In this document: in pieces, positions 34,869-46,170 of the stretch
Layout of the letters: the number at the start of each line of letters is the position of its first letter
Position numbering within the stretch: the first letter of the stretch is position 1
Assembly (NCBI GenBank): GCA_958510825.1
Contig: OY294048.1
Span: 30,221,026 to 30,285,025, forward strand
Direction of reading: 5' to 3'
Length of the DNA: 64,000 nt
Origin: Brachypterus glaber
Taxonomy: Eukaryota; Arthropoda; Insecta; Coleoptera; Kateretidae
The notes under the pieces: generated by a model
Told to the model about the DNA's origin: nothing
Seen by the model: the letters and a program-made list of their open reading frames with translations, nothing else
The model's database searches: none
Translations under genes and position numbers: made by a program

Positions 34869-36170
34869 AGGGAACGTTCAAGTGTAGTGATGAGGTATTT
34901 TTTTACTATTAAATATTTTTCTACTAATGTAGTGATGTCGAATTCTTCACTAATGTTGTGATGTTGTATATAATTCGCTTATAGCCGAGCAGTTAATTAT
35001 AACTTTTATTATAACTTACTCAGTTAGGTTGGCCATACAATCTTCTATCGTATTTAAAGTATACCCGAGCGGAGAATATACTTAACCGCTTATCACTTTA
35101 TTCGGGAGCGGGTATTCTAGGAGAAGGCGCTTTGGAAACAGATAAAACGATTTCTTTTTAACTTAAGAATAATATATTAAATAAATGTGAATAAATTCTT
35201 CAAGAACATGAAAGATCAATTCTTACTTCTAAGTCCTATTTCTATGCAAAGCCCTTAAATTCTAATTTCCATTATGTCATAGCTTTCCATTAAATACTTC
35301 TAACTTAAAACATTCTATGTTTGAAAACCCAACTATTAGCATTCATTTTCAAATCCCAATTTATTGTCCACATTTTTCTTAGTGTATATTAAAACTGGTT
35401 CGTATAAGTCATTTAAATAAGTCTACAAAACATTTTTCAAAGTTAAATAATATTCGTCAAAATTTCTATCAGTGTTCATACTAACAGTATTTATAAGTGT
35501 CCAATTATTTTTATGTCTGATAAAACTAGTCTCAAAAGTTTAAAAACTATTTTTAATTCAAGAATAAATCTCAAAATTATTTCTCACAGAAACTACATTT
35601 TCACTTTTGATTTTTACATAGCGACACCCTGAATAAAACTGAATAATTATGAATCTTTTCATGAGTTTATATACCCAATAAGAAGGTCACTAGTTAAATT
35701 TATTTGACAATGCTATTAGCGCAAAATATCTACAAAGATACAGCCCATATTTAATTACCCCGACAAAAGAGTTTCAGTCTCATCAATTTTCAAACTAATT
35801 GCGATTTCTGACATCTGAAACGATCATTTTAACCATAAATTAAATTTGTATAAACAATTTAGATTTCTATACAACTTTTAAGTTATACCGACAAGAATTA
35901 CCGAGGAGGGGTCCGAACAAATGTAGGTCAAACCGAACTCTGCCGATTCGTGAAGCCCCACCACATTTGCGCTCCTATTAAAGAAATATTATTTTAAAAA
36001 TCCCAACACCATATAAAATATGAGGATCATAACACAAGTATTACCTAATGCTCCTAGGGGGGGTTAATTTTGGAGTGTTACGCCCATGTTAATGGTATAG
36101 GAAAATAGTGTTACAGGGGTGGGGTTCAAAATGATCCAAATTTGCGTTATTTAATACTTGAACGTTCCCT
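34869..36170. mobile_element. TIR element AGGGAACGTTCAAGT
   Basis: 1,302 bp bounded by a perfect 15-bp inverted repeat, AGGGAACGTTCAAGT ... ACTTGAACGTTCCCT. The right subterminal text (TTATTTAATACTTGAACG) has the look of a common invertebrate DNA-transposon end. No clear target duplication and no transposase frame. The interior has a few GC-richer blocks (35900-36120). Confidence 0.5.
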
Positions 36171-36968
36171 CATGTGAAACTGATTTTTTTTTTGTTTTTA
36201 TGAAAATGGCGTTATTATAAAGTTTTTTTTTTTAAATCATGAACTTTAAAGCCATTTTGGCTAAATTTTCAAATGAAACGACCTACTTTTGATCTCGTTA
36301 AAATTAAAACTCAGGTAAACTAAAAAAAAACGCACAAATACTCTAATAGGGTTGGCCCTTTTTGGGAAAAATAACCATATTTTTTCAAGTTTGATATAGC
36401 TCCCAACACAATATGAAAACAATCGTGTAAGAGGCTTACATGATTTTTTTCAATTTTTATATTTTTTATGGGTCAAGGTCATACGACAGTTTATTGCAAT
36501 GAAAAAAAAAAGGCATATACCACAGTAAAATTGACGACGAGATTTATGATTTGATACATCCAGTATACTTGATGGCTATAAAACAGTCACTGCTATTTTA
36601 ATTTAACCATTTAATGAAAAATTTATTTAGCTGTAAATATTTAAAACCATATAAACTGGTGATTTATAGACCATGTCCTATGCGAAGCTGAAAATATATA
36701 TTTTACTTAGCGTTGTGTTTGACAAAAAAAATCGATCATATCCCATTTTTCAGTCACTAATATGACTGTCCAATTTCCGTTAAGAGGAAGTTTATTTTAC
36801 ATAAAATCCGACTAAACGATACATAAAAAACCGTAGCTTGGTTTGCCAAACCAAAGAATAATAGCATTTATTTGATATAAATAAACTGATAAAAATATCT
36901 TCGATTTCGATTTTTTATTCTCCGAATACAATTTTTTTCATTTGTGCGGGTCCACTATCTAATAATAA

Positions 36969-37661
36969 CACTAGGCAACAAATCGCAACTTTTTTTACCC
37001 CGATCGGAAAGTAGTACTTTTCTTACTACTTCGAGGGAATAGAATCCGGATATAACCTTGGAAAAATTTCAGCACCTCACATTTTTGAGATTTAAGTTTA
37101 AAAATATTTAAAAAAAGAGTAGGATTTTGAAAATTATAGGGTTTATTAAATAAAATAAGAGGAATTCAAAAATCTATATGCGAAGGACCTACTGTCACAG
37201 TAAGTATGCAAAAAAAATAAAAAGCCTAAAATTAAAGTGCACAGTTTACTTAATTAATTGCTCCTTTGTGGCAAAACTATCAAGTTTGTATAAACATTTT
37301 ATAGGACTTAATTTGTTGCTTATAAAATTCTCTAGAAAAAAATATATATACAAATATTTTTTTATTTGGCTTAATTTGTTTTGTAAAAAGTAAATAAATG
37401 AAAAAAAAAATAAAATTAAAGCACAGAGTGTAAATTTTTTTCCCAAGCTCAAAAAATATATTTTTCTTATCAAATTATAGGTCCAGAATCCGAATTTGAC
37501 CTTAAAAATATGCTGCAGGTGTTATATTTTAAATTTTAGTACAGGCAATTATGCTTATTTAAAAATAATTTATAAAAAAAAATATTGTGTATTTTTTCCG
37601 ACCCAAAATTAGTTAAAAAACATATGACTTCAATCAGGGCAAGAAACCGTGTTGCCTAGTG
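36969..37661. mobile_element. CACTAGGCAACA-ended element with TAA duplication
   Basis: 693 bp. CACTAGGCAACA at the left, TGTTGCCTAGTG at the right, TAA on both sides (36966-36968, 37662-37664). CACTA ends and a 3-bp duplication are what CACTA/EnSpm transposons leave. It contains GAATCCGGAT near 37047 and CCAGAATCCGAATTTGACC near 37483, the motif of the other CAC-ended elements. No transposase. Frames near 37178-37473 are AT-rich noise. Confidence 0.75.
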
Positions 37662-38322
37662 TAAGTTTACCTAGTGAGTTTCAAAATATGGAGAAACCCT
37701 ACACGGCATTACTGAATGATTAATGAGATGAAGTAGCTCTACAGAAAAATCTGATTTTGGATCATTGTAGCAGAAGATCTACACCTTATTGAACCATTTA
37801 CAGCTAAATCCAGAAAACTTGTTTTTGGTTGAGAAAATAATCTTCTGGAGAATCTTTGTCAATAAATTGCATATTTTGTTAAACGAGTCCGATAGTATTT
37901 TTTACCTGATTCTGAATATCTTTAAAGTAAATCTCTATGTTTTTCCGTTTTCGAGAAAAATGCTCTTGAAAATATTTTTTCGTTTTTCAAGTGCTTGTAG
38001 AAAAATTTTCATATTACTTGAAAGCTTTTATCTAGGCCTTATTTAGAGCGGGGTTCTTATTCTTTAAAATAGTACAAAAAAACATAGCACAATGTTTAGT
38101 GGTAAGTTTGAAAACAGATTCAAAATACCGCTGAAAATACATTTTATGCAAACTATATTTTTTTTGTTACATAGTGTTATTATTTCAGGGCGAATTTTGC
38201 CCCTAAAAATCAAAAACACAGAACGTCTATGATACTACAATAATTTGCAATTACTGTCAAAAATGAAAATTGTACAAAAACCGACCAAACTCGGCAAAAT
38301 TCGGCAAAAACACTATGTAGCA
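37662..38322. other. Spacer, nothing recognised
   Basis: An 85-codon frame at 37789-38046 has no motif. AT-rich. Confidence 0.4.
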
Positions 38323-38509
38323 AAGGTTACCACTTGATTTTAAATATTGTTATTAAACGATCCTGGAAAAATCAGCTGTGAGGTGCTAAATTTTATGACG
38401 TCATAACTAACCTAACACGGTAAAGTTATGAAGTCATAACATTTAGCACCTCACAGCTGATTTTTTCAAGATCGTTTAATAAAAATATTTAAAATCAAGT
38501 GGTAACCTT
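38323..38509. mobile_element. Palindromic MITE AAGGTTACCACTTGATTTTA
   Basis: 187 bp. The 80-bp arms are nearly perfect complements (AAGGTTACCACTTGATTTTA, AAACGATC, CAGCTGTGAGGTGCTAAA, TATGACGTCATAAC near the tip). No coding. Confidence 0.75.
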
Positions 38510-38977
38510 GTCCGACAAAAATTTTAGAGCAATACCGTTGTTGGACGCCCTAAAGTTAAGGGTTGGTCCCCATAAAAAAAGTCTTAACGGTGAGGTAATA
38601 AAAACAAATCTACTGGGTGTGGGCTCCCGGTCTATTACGTTCTATCAAATGTAATAATTGCGTAACGGACTTTTCTTTTATGATAAACAATCAACTTTGA
38701 CATAGAAACATAACCTGAACAAACTAGCGGCATCCGTGAAGTTGAATATTTTCGGGAGCATGATAAACCTTTGGGAGGAAGCTATATTTAGGTGCTGCTG
38801 CATGCCGCCATGATTATGCCGCTGTCCGGTTTCCTGTGAGAACGTGGCTTAACCCACATAAATAATGTGTTAAAATTTGGTTATATAACTATAACGGAAT
38901 AAAAAATATTTCGAGCGGAATGGCATAGACTATACTTTTTCTTCGACTGCAGACATGAGACATTCGATTGATTTAAA
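38510..38977. other. Unassigned, partly GC-richer DNA
   Basis: 38540-38860 is more complex than its surroundings but matches nothing I recognise. Confidence 0.35.
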
Positions 38978-39201
38978 TAATAATAATAATAATAATAATA
39001 ATAACTTTATTTAAATAGGAACACCCAATATACAATCTGTAAGCTATACTATAAAATAATTATAATATATATATAAAAATTTGAAAAGTACATGTACATT
39101 TTAAGCCTAAACTAATTATATACATATACTCTTACATTATAATATAATTCACAAGTACTCCTATATTCTAATATAATTTTTTAAATTAAACTTGAAAAGA
39201 T

Positions 39202-39747
39202 TTAATGAATTTGATTCTTTAACATTATTTGGCAATTTATTAAATTCACCAAAACCTTTAAAAAACTGTTCATTGCTCTCGCCGAATTGGTCCTATTTAT
39301 ATGAATCTGATTTTGTAATCTTGTTTGATAGTTGTGAATTTCTCTGTTATAAGTAACTAGATTATTTAAATAGCTAGATAACAAATTATTGACTATTTTA
39401 TAAATAAAAATCAAACTCATATATCTAAGTCTTTTTTCAACTGAGAACCATTGTAGGGTATTTAACATCAATTCAACTGGTGTAATTCTTTTACATTTTA
39501 AAATTATGCGCATGCAGCGGTTCTGTAACTTTTGCAAACCATCTTTATAACCTTTACCAAAACAATAAGTTAGACTGGCACAGTATTCAAAATGTGGCTG
39601 TATAACTGTTTTGTATACAGTTATATTGGTTGCCATGCTTAAGTTTTTAGAAACACGCGAAAAAGGTATATTTTTTTGTTAATTTTTTTCTTTATATATT
39701 CAAAATGAGTTTTAAAGTTCAAAGTATTATTTATCATAAATCCTAAA
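39202..39747 (-). pseudogene. LINE RT C-terminal segment
   Basis: The open minus-strand frame includes LGFMINNTLNFKTHFEYIKK upstream of the first ATG, then MATNITVYKTVIQPHFEYCA, NRCMRIILKCKRITP, and ends near NSFLKVLVNLINCQIM. The 'vYK.iiqPHfeYCasl...LQkLQNRcMRiIL' pattern is characteristic of the thumb/C-terminal part of a jockey-superfamily LINE RT. It ends at TAA near 39202. Confidence 0.7.
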
Positions 39748-40108
39748 TGTACAAAATTGTGCCTCTCTGTATGGAATGACCCATATTTCCAAAATGCGTG
39801 CTCGGTAAAGATACCTCGGCACGCGTCAAGTCAGTCAATTAATTAGCACAATAAGCGACGGTTTACGCGTCTCATTGATTCGATATCGTGGCCGGTATAA
39901 AAAATATGCAACATTCTAAATGTAAACAGTAATTGCCAAAAGCAAAGGGCGACTATTTATTCGTGGAAATTACACACAAACTCGAATCAGCCTATGGAGA
40001 TTCGTTACGAGGATTTAACAGGTGCACCTACATACATCACTTCACATATTTTCTAAGGTAACGAATTTAATACAGTCAACCCTTAACATCACTTGAGCCG
40101 TCTGGACA
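39748..40108 (+). mobile_element. Solo LTR with CTAAA target duplication
   Basis: 361 bp beginning TGTACAAAATTGTGCC and ending GCCGTCTGGACA (TG...CA), flanked by CTAAA at 39743-39747 and 40109-40113. Removing it and one CTAAA restores the LINE frame (YKYL|GFMINN). GGTATAAAA near 39893 on the plus strand is a possible TATA box, which suggests plus orientation. A 5-bp duplication fits gypsy, BEL or copia. No matching internal sequence exists in the window. Confidence 0.7.
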
Positions 40109-40436
40109 CTAAATATTTATAGTCCGTCACTATTTCTAGCCTTTCGCCATAAATTTTTAAATTTATACTATCTACATCCAGTTGATTATATTTATGCACA
40201 GTTGTGATTATCGTGGCTTTACTCTTTTTAATATTAAGTTTAAGCATATTACAATTTAGGTACTTTTCTATTCTTTTTAATTGATTGTTCATCTTCTGGA
40301 TGGCCTTATCAATGTCACTATCTGATACGCACATTAACGTATCATCTGCAAATAATCCAAAAAGATCACAATCCATACCTTGAATAATATCATTAATGTA
40401 TACCAAAAATAGAAAAGGACCTAATTTACTACCCTG
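40109..40436 (-). pseudogene. LINE RT palm fragment with FADD box
   Basis: Starts QGSKLGPFLFLVYINDI, continues through the catalytic GLFADDTLMC, then QLKRIEKYLNCNMLKLNIKK and DYKYL, where the solo LTR interrupts. It belongs with 39202-39747. The N-terminal RT and endonuclease are absent. Confidence 0.7.
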
Positions 40437-40808
40437 CGAAAAATGTTAAAGAAATGTTCCTTGTCACTGAACATTGTAAAAGCAATAAAACACATATTTT
40501 TTTAATAAAACGCTTAATATTATTTATATTTTATCAAATAAATACTTAAAAAGGATTTTTATTGAATTTTATCATCTATTTAAGAATTATAATGCAAACA
40601 TTAAAGTTTATTTCAGATTTTTGTGACAGATAACATGGTTTAAATAATTATTATCAAACAATGGATGGCGCATTATTATTGTTTTATTATAAAATAATTA
40701 AAGACGGTAAAATTATATACTTTTTTTTAATTTCACCGGCGTTTTCTTTTTTTTTTATAGACAAGAGATTACATCATATGTGCCCATTCTAACACTTAAT
40801 ATGCTTGA
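40437..40808. other. AT-rich spacer, nothing recognised
   Basis: No gene or repeat recognised. Confidence 0.4.
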
Positions 40809-41481
40809 TACATTACGGTGGACCTTATATCTTTTATTGCCTTAAAATTTTCATTTAGGTATAACTAGAAAATTCTAAATATACGATTAAGATCAAACTT
40901 CTCTAAGGGTCCTAATTGGGTCCCTAAAATTCGTAAAATACCCATAAATTGTAAAAAATCGTGGAAAATTGCAATTTTGTAAAAGTGGAAAATTTAAATG
41001 GAGTGAAATATTTTTTTCCTTTTGAGTATATAAAATTATGTGCTAAATTATAAAATTATCAAAAGATTCTAACCCGCTAAATTTTCCCCTAATACTTAAA
41101 TTTACGAATTTGTACCATAAATGTAAGTCAAGCGACAAACAAATATTTTAAAAAGTATCAGATTCAACTGAATTTATTTTTATTTAATGCATTCTAATAT
41201 ATATTTAGTCAAAATAATAAACAGATTTAATTTAAAAAAATATATATTAGATTCAACTGATTTTATTTTTATTTAATGCATTCTAATGTGGGAGGATTGG
41301 TGGAGTGTTACCGCGTCGTACTTGACGAGTTTACTACCCAAATACTACCCAAATAGCGTGAGTTCGATTCTCACCGGCGCGCCGCGGCGCCTTTTTCAGT
41401 TTAATAATTGAAATTTGGCGAAGGCGTAAGTGAAGCAGACACTCCCTATAAATTGGTTCGAAAGTCAATTAAAGCCGGTGG

Positions 41482-41676
41482 TATTAGAGAAATTGATCCA
41501 AATTCCAGTGGAACACCAAATAAAGCGTAAATCTGTTGAGATATTATATTTAACTTGACATAAAATTAATACATAACAAAACCTTTTTGACATCGGTCAT
41601 CTTCTCTTAACTGGTATATTTCAGGTAATAACAAAAATACCTATTACAGTTAAGATCGGTTATTTGAACTCCAACA
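41482..41676 (-). repeat. copia 3' LTR
   Basis: 195 bp. On the minus strand it starts TGTTGGAGTTC and ends CTCTAATA. It differs from the other LTR by one base (GAAATTGATCC here, GAAATAGATCC there). Confidence 0.9.
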
Positions 41677-43434
41677 GTCCCCCTCAAAAAGCTCGCTATT
41701 TGTTCTTGTTGACTGCATTCCCAATAACTGTAAAAACTTCCAGTGCTTAACTCTAGGCAGACCTTTCGTAAATAAATCTGCAATCATTTCTTCTGTTGAT
41801 AAATGTTCCAGCTTAATATAGCCCATCTGCAAAACATTTCGAATAAAGTGATACCTTATATCGATATGTTTAGTCTTCGGATGAAACATTGTATTTTCTG
41901 CTAAAAATTTTGCTCCCACATTATCATTTGCCAGAACTATATTCGATAAACTTGAGTATCCTAGTTCCTGAAGAAACTGTCGAAGGTAGCAGGCTTCTTT
42001 AGTAGCTTCAGCCATACTCATATATTCTGCTTCTGTTGATGATAATGCTACTGTACGCTGCTTTCTTGCTTCCCAAGTAACTGCAGCCCCGCTTAACATA
42101 AACGTGAATCCTGTGTATGAACGTCTGTCTATGATGCAGCTACCCCAATCAGCATCAACGTATCCTTTAAGATTCTTTTCGTCCTTTTTGTACACAATTT
42201 CCATATCCATAGTTCCCTTAAGATATCGAAGAACTCGTTTAGCCGCAGTCCAATGTTCTTCTTCATGGCACGTATTAAATTGGCTCAAGGAACTTACAAT
42301 AAACGAAATATCTGGTCGAGTAGCAACTGCCAGATAATTTAATGCTCCAATGAGTTCTCGAAAAGGCCTTGTCCCATTTACAGTAGATTCTCCTTCTTTT
42401 TTTGTTAATTTTACATTCGGATCGACTGGTGTTAAAACAGGTTTAGAGTCGGTCATGTTAAAACGATTCAGTATATCTCGTATATATCCTTTTTGAGAAA
42501 TACTTATGAAATCTTTTCCTTGTGAAATTTCTATACCAAGACAATACCGAGCATTTCCAAGATCTTTAACTCCAAAGTTTTCTGTTAACTTTTTTCTTAT
42601 ATACTCCATGTTTTCTAAATTTTTGTATGCAATAAGTATATCATCTACATAGATTAACACTATGACTATTTCTCCCCCTCGTTGCATAAAGTATACGCAT
42701 GGATCAGTATTCATTTGCTGTAAACCAATGCTTTTAAAAAATGTATCTAAACATTTATGCCACTGATGACCAGCTTGTTTTAAACCATAGAGGGACTTTT
42801 GCAATGCACATACCTTATTTTCTCCTTGGAGGTCATTTATCATTTCTTTAGCAAGTATTCCTTTAGGATCTTGACGCCCTTTCCTAGAAACGATTTTTTC
42901 TAAACTTTCTTCCAAGAGTTTTGGTATTTCCATGAATATTTCTTCATGTAGGTTTCCATTTAGGTAAGCAGATTCGATATCTAGTTGATGTATTTTCAAA
43001 TCTTCCTTGACAGCAAGTGCTATAAACAATCGAACTGAACTAAGACGAGCAACTGGCGCAAAAGTTTCACTGAAATCAAATCCAGGACGTTGAGTAAAAC
43101 CTTGTGCAACGATTCTAGCTTTTCTTTTTTCAATGGAACCATCAGGATTGTATTTATTACGGAGTATTGTTCTACATCCTATAATATTTCGTTTTTCTGG
43201 TCGTTTTACGATTTTCCAGGTATTATGTTTTAGAAGTGATTCTATTTCTACCACAATCGCATTTTTCCAAGATTCCAAATCCGGACCATTTAAAGCTGAT
43301 TTCCAAGAAATTTCAGTTGCTAAACATGCTTGTTCATAATTTTCTAAATCGTTATTTTGCTGTTGAATAGTGCTGTATTCATTTTCTTGATTTTGCCTTT
43401 TATTTTCATTATGCTTATTATCCAAAATTTTTGC
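41650..43434 (-). pseudogene. copia reverse transcriptase-RNase H part
   Basis: 591 codons from a TTG at 43423-43425, in the same frame as the upstream ORF and separated from it only by TAA at 43435-43437. From that start: RT N-terminal RKARIVAQGF and ETFAPVARLSS (101-130), first catalytic Asp in HQLDIESAYLNGN (about 149), YVDD (259-262), and RNase H with YVDADWGS (422-429) and LSSTEAEYMS (461-470), then the HIDIRYHFIRN box. All catalytic residues look intact. Without readthrough of the TAA it would not be made as part of the polyprotein. The copia family normally encodes one polyprotein of about 1,400 residues, which matches the sum here. Confidence 0.9.
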
Positions 43435-45867
43435 TTAGTTTGTTTCTACTCTCTCAGTTTCATTTTCAAAAAATTGCTGAGGTTCTTGAGGTCTTACAAT
43501 ACAGTATTGTTTTCTAGGACGTCCTATATTTCCATCCCTAATAATACTAGGCCTTCCTCTGCCCCTTCTTTCTTGAATTTCCGGTTGTTCTTCCTGCTCC
43601 TGTAAATTCTCTTCATTCAAAATATTGTTTTCTGCTGAATGTCTAGAATTTTCTACAACATTCGTACCAATTTCAATATTTTCAGAATTTCTATTATTTA
43701 AAAATGTTATATTTGATTTTTCAAGGTTTTCTTCAGACATAAAATCTTTATTATTTCCTTCTGATATAATTTTATCTACAAATCTTATATCTCTGGCAAT
43801 AATAACCTTTTTTTCGGTTGGTAACCAAACACGATAGCCTTTTGAATTATTACTATATCCCAGAAAAATACAATTTATACCACGAGGACTAAATTTTCCT
43901 TTCGCAGGATTTTTGTCAAGAACAAACGCCTTTTCACCAAAAATTCTTAGATGCTTTAAATCCGGGGTATGTCCAAACCATTTTTCATAAGGAGTTTTAC
44001 CTTGAAGTACTTTCGTAGAACATCGATTTCTAACGTAATTTGCAGTATAAATTGCTTCAGCCCAAAAAGAAGGTGGTAGTCCAGACTGTATGAGCATGCA
44101 ACGTGCAATTTCCACGAGGCTTCGATTTTTCCGTTCAGAAACTCCATTCTGCTGTGGAGTATGTGGCACGGTTACACGATGTTTGATGCCCTCTTGCTGC
44201 AGAAAGTGCTCAAACTCATTACTTACATATTCACCACCATTATCTGTCTGTAAATACTTGATTTTCTTTTCTTTTTGGTTTTCTATTAAACTTTTATATT
44301 CCTTAAAAGCTTGAAAAGCATCGCTTTTACTTCTTAAAAATTTAACTTCACACCATCGAGAATATTCATCAATAAATGTAATAAAATATAGGGATTTTCG
44401 TTTTGATTCTGTACGCATCGGACCGCATATGTCCGAATGTATGATTTCCAACATATTCATGCATTTTTCTGATTGTTTTGGAAAAGGTAGATGAGTAAAT
44501 TTACCTTGTAAACAAATTTCGCAAGGTGGAATAGACACTTCATTTCCCCAAGTCATTCCAGCAACGACTTCATTTTTCTTTATTTGAAAAAGGTCATGTT
44601 GATTCAAATGTCCGAGTCGCTCATGCCATATCGTTGCTTTTGTTTTAGAATTTTTATCAGAGACCAAACATGACTGTTCATCAGTATATTCTATAATATA
44701 GTACAGGTTTCCTATTTTCTTAGCAATCATACAAATATTACCACACTGATCCTTTACTTCAGCCATATTCTTTTTGAAAATAACTTCGTAACCTTTCTCA
44801 GTTATTTTGGAAACAGACATTAAATTTGTTCTAAGCCCAGGTACGAATAATGTATTTTCCAGACATACACCACGTTTGTGTCTTCCATCTGATACAAATA
44901 TTCTCACAGTACCTTTTCCTTCAACGTCAGCAGATGAATTACTCGCCAGTTGTAGCTTCCTCTGTTCCGTGCTAATAAAATCTTTGAAGGTGCTTTTGTC
45001 CTTGCTTAAATGAGAAGTACATCCTCTATCAAGGCACCATCTGTCACTTTCTAAGTTTATTTCCGCACGTAGAAATGTTGAAAATGCAAAATCTTCAGCC
45101 AAATTTGACCTTTCGTTCTTTTCGGGACAAGAAGAAGACTTGTGGCCAACTTTGTGACATCTATGACATTTAAATTTAAATGGCTTATTTAAATCATATT
45201 TCACATTTTCCGCCTTTTTGTTTTTAAAATTTGTTTTATAAAAACCTTTTGCTAACATTGCACTTTGTTCACATTCTTTGACTTTTTGTTTTCTTGTCTC
45301 AATTTCATCTAAAATTTTCTGTTTTAATATTTCTGGATCTGGTAACTTCGTTTGTGCTACTATAGCACATCGAAAATTTTCATAATTTTCAGGGAGACTT
45401 AACAAAAGCATAATAGATTGTTGTTCATTTCCGAATTGAAATTCCATTTCTGATAGTTCGTCTATTAAATTAAAAAAATGACCCATTTGTTCAGCTATAT
45501 TACCAGATTCGTCCATTTTAAAACATATTAACCGCTTCCATAAAGAAACCTTTCTCGCCGGTGCTTTTGATTTAAAAATTGATTCAAGTTTAAGCCAAAT
45601 TTCTCTTGAAGTTTTACAAGTTTTTATATTTTTTAATTCCTTCGAGCTTATGGAAAGAATTAAATCTGCTCTAGCTTTTTCATCAAAATTTTCCCATGCT
45701 TCCACATCAGCTGCATTGTTTTCTGTGGGTTCCGGCACCTTTTTCTTGCCGTTAACATATCCCCAAGTTCCGTTTTTGATTAATATCGCTTGAGCTTTAA
45801 TTTGCCATGAATCAAAATTATCTTTTGTCAAAGTTTCAAAGCGTATCGAGTTTAAAGTTGATTCCAT
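43435..45867 (-). CDS. copia Gag-protease-integrase ORF
   Basis: 810 codons, ATG at 45865-45867, ending in the TAA at 43435-43437. Order: Gag (1-230), CCHC zinc knuckle CHRCHKVGHKSSSC (234-247), aspartic protease region with CLDRGCTSHL (278-287), integrase HHCC (H415, H420, C449, C452), integrase core with D479 (HSDICGP), D542 (TDNGGEY) and E578 (NGVSERK). The protease active site reads D-R-G at 280-282 where the family has D-S/T-G, so proteolysis may be impaired. The start is supported by its position just inside the primer-binding site. It should package RNA and integrate cDNA in the nucleus. Confidence 0.92.
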   Translation of the reverse strand: MESTLNSIRFETLTKDNFDSWQIKAQAILIKNGTWGYVNGKKKVPEPTENNAADVEAWENFDEKARADLILSISSKELKNIKTCKTSREIWLKLESIFKSKAPARKVSLWKRLICFKMDESGNIAEQMGHFFNLIDELSEMEFQFGNEQQSIMLLLSLPENYENFRCAIVAQTKLPDPEILKQKILDEIETRKQKVKECEQSAMLAKGFYKTNFKNKKAENVKYDLNKPFKFKCHRCHKVGHKSSSCPEKNERSNLAEDFAFSTFLRAEINLESDRWCLDRGCTSHLSKDKSTFKDFISTEQRKLQLASNSSADVEGKGTVRIFVSDGRHKRGVCLENTLFVPGLRTNLMSVSKITEKGYEVIFKKNMAEVKDQCGNICMIAKKIGNLYYIIEYTDEQSCLVSDKNSKTKATIWHERLGHLNQHDLFQIKKNEVVAGMTWGNEVSIPPCEICLQGKFTHLPFPKQSEKCMNMLEIIHSDICGPMRTESKRKSLYFITFIDEYSRWCEVKFLRSKSDAFQAFKEYKSLIENQKEKKIKYLQTDNGGEYVSNEFEHFLQQEGIKHRVTVPHTPQQNGVSERKNRSLVEIARCMLIQSGLPPSFWAEAIYTANYVRNRCSTKVLQGKTPYEKWFGHTPDLKHLRIFGEKAFVLDKNPAKGKFSPRGINCIFLGYSNNSKGYRVWLPTEKKVIIARDIRFVDKIISEGNNKDFMSEENLEKSNITFLNNRNSENIEIGTNVVENSRHSAENNILNEENLQEQEEQPEIQERRGRGRPSIIRDGNIGRPRKQYCIVRPQEPQQFFENETERVETN

Positions 45868-45975
45868 ATTTTTATATACTTAAGTGTATACTTCTTCCAC
45901 TAAGTTTCCCAAAAAATATATAATTAAACTTTTTCCACTTTAATAATATTTCAGATTATTCCTGGGCCAATAACC

Positions 45976-46170
45976 TATTAGAGAAATAGATCCAAATTCC
46001 AGTGGAACACCAAATAAAGCGTAAATCTGTTGAGATATTATATTTAACTTGACATAAAATTAATACATAACAAAACCTTTTTGACATCGGTCATCTTCTC
46101 TTAACTGGTATATTTCAGGTAATAACAAAAATACCTATTACAGTTAAGATCGGTTATTTGAACTCCAACA
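45976..46170 (-). repeat. copia 5' LTR
   Basis: 195 bp, upstream of the gag start on the minus strand, followed by the primer-binding site at about 45961-45975. Confidence 0.9.

Larger units (their letters stand above)
38978..40436 (-). mobile_element. Second LINE, 5'-truncated, split by a solo LTR
   Basis: Minus-strand LINE ending in a (TAA)n tail (38978-39005, minus strand TTATTATTATT after AAATAAAG). The RT C-terminal part occupies 39202-39747, a solo LTR 39748-40108, and the RT palm 40109-40436, which starts abruptly at QGSKLGPFLF. Everything 5' of the motif before FADD is missing. Confidence 0.7.
41482..46170 (-). mobile_element. copia-like: Ty1/copia LTR retrotransposon, nearly complete
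   Basis: 4,689 bp on the minus strand with GGTGG target duplication (41477-41481 and 46171-46175). Two 195-bp LTRs differ at a single base. After the 5' LTR comes GGTTATTGGCCCAGG, matching the internal initiator-tRNA-Met primer site known from copia. Before the 3' LTR there is a polypurine tract GAGGGGGAC. Gag-protease-integrase and RT-RNase H lie in one frame, cut by one TAA. The near-identical LTRs mean a recent insertion. Confidence 0.92.

Noticed and set aside
42104..45013. Several plus-strand ORFs of 63-82 codons across copia
   Set aside because: Antisense shadows of the copia Gag/Pol frames.
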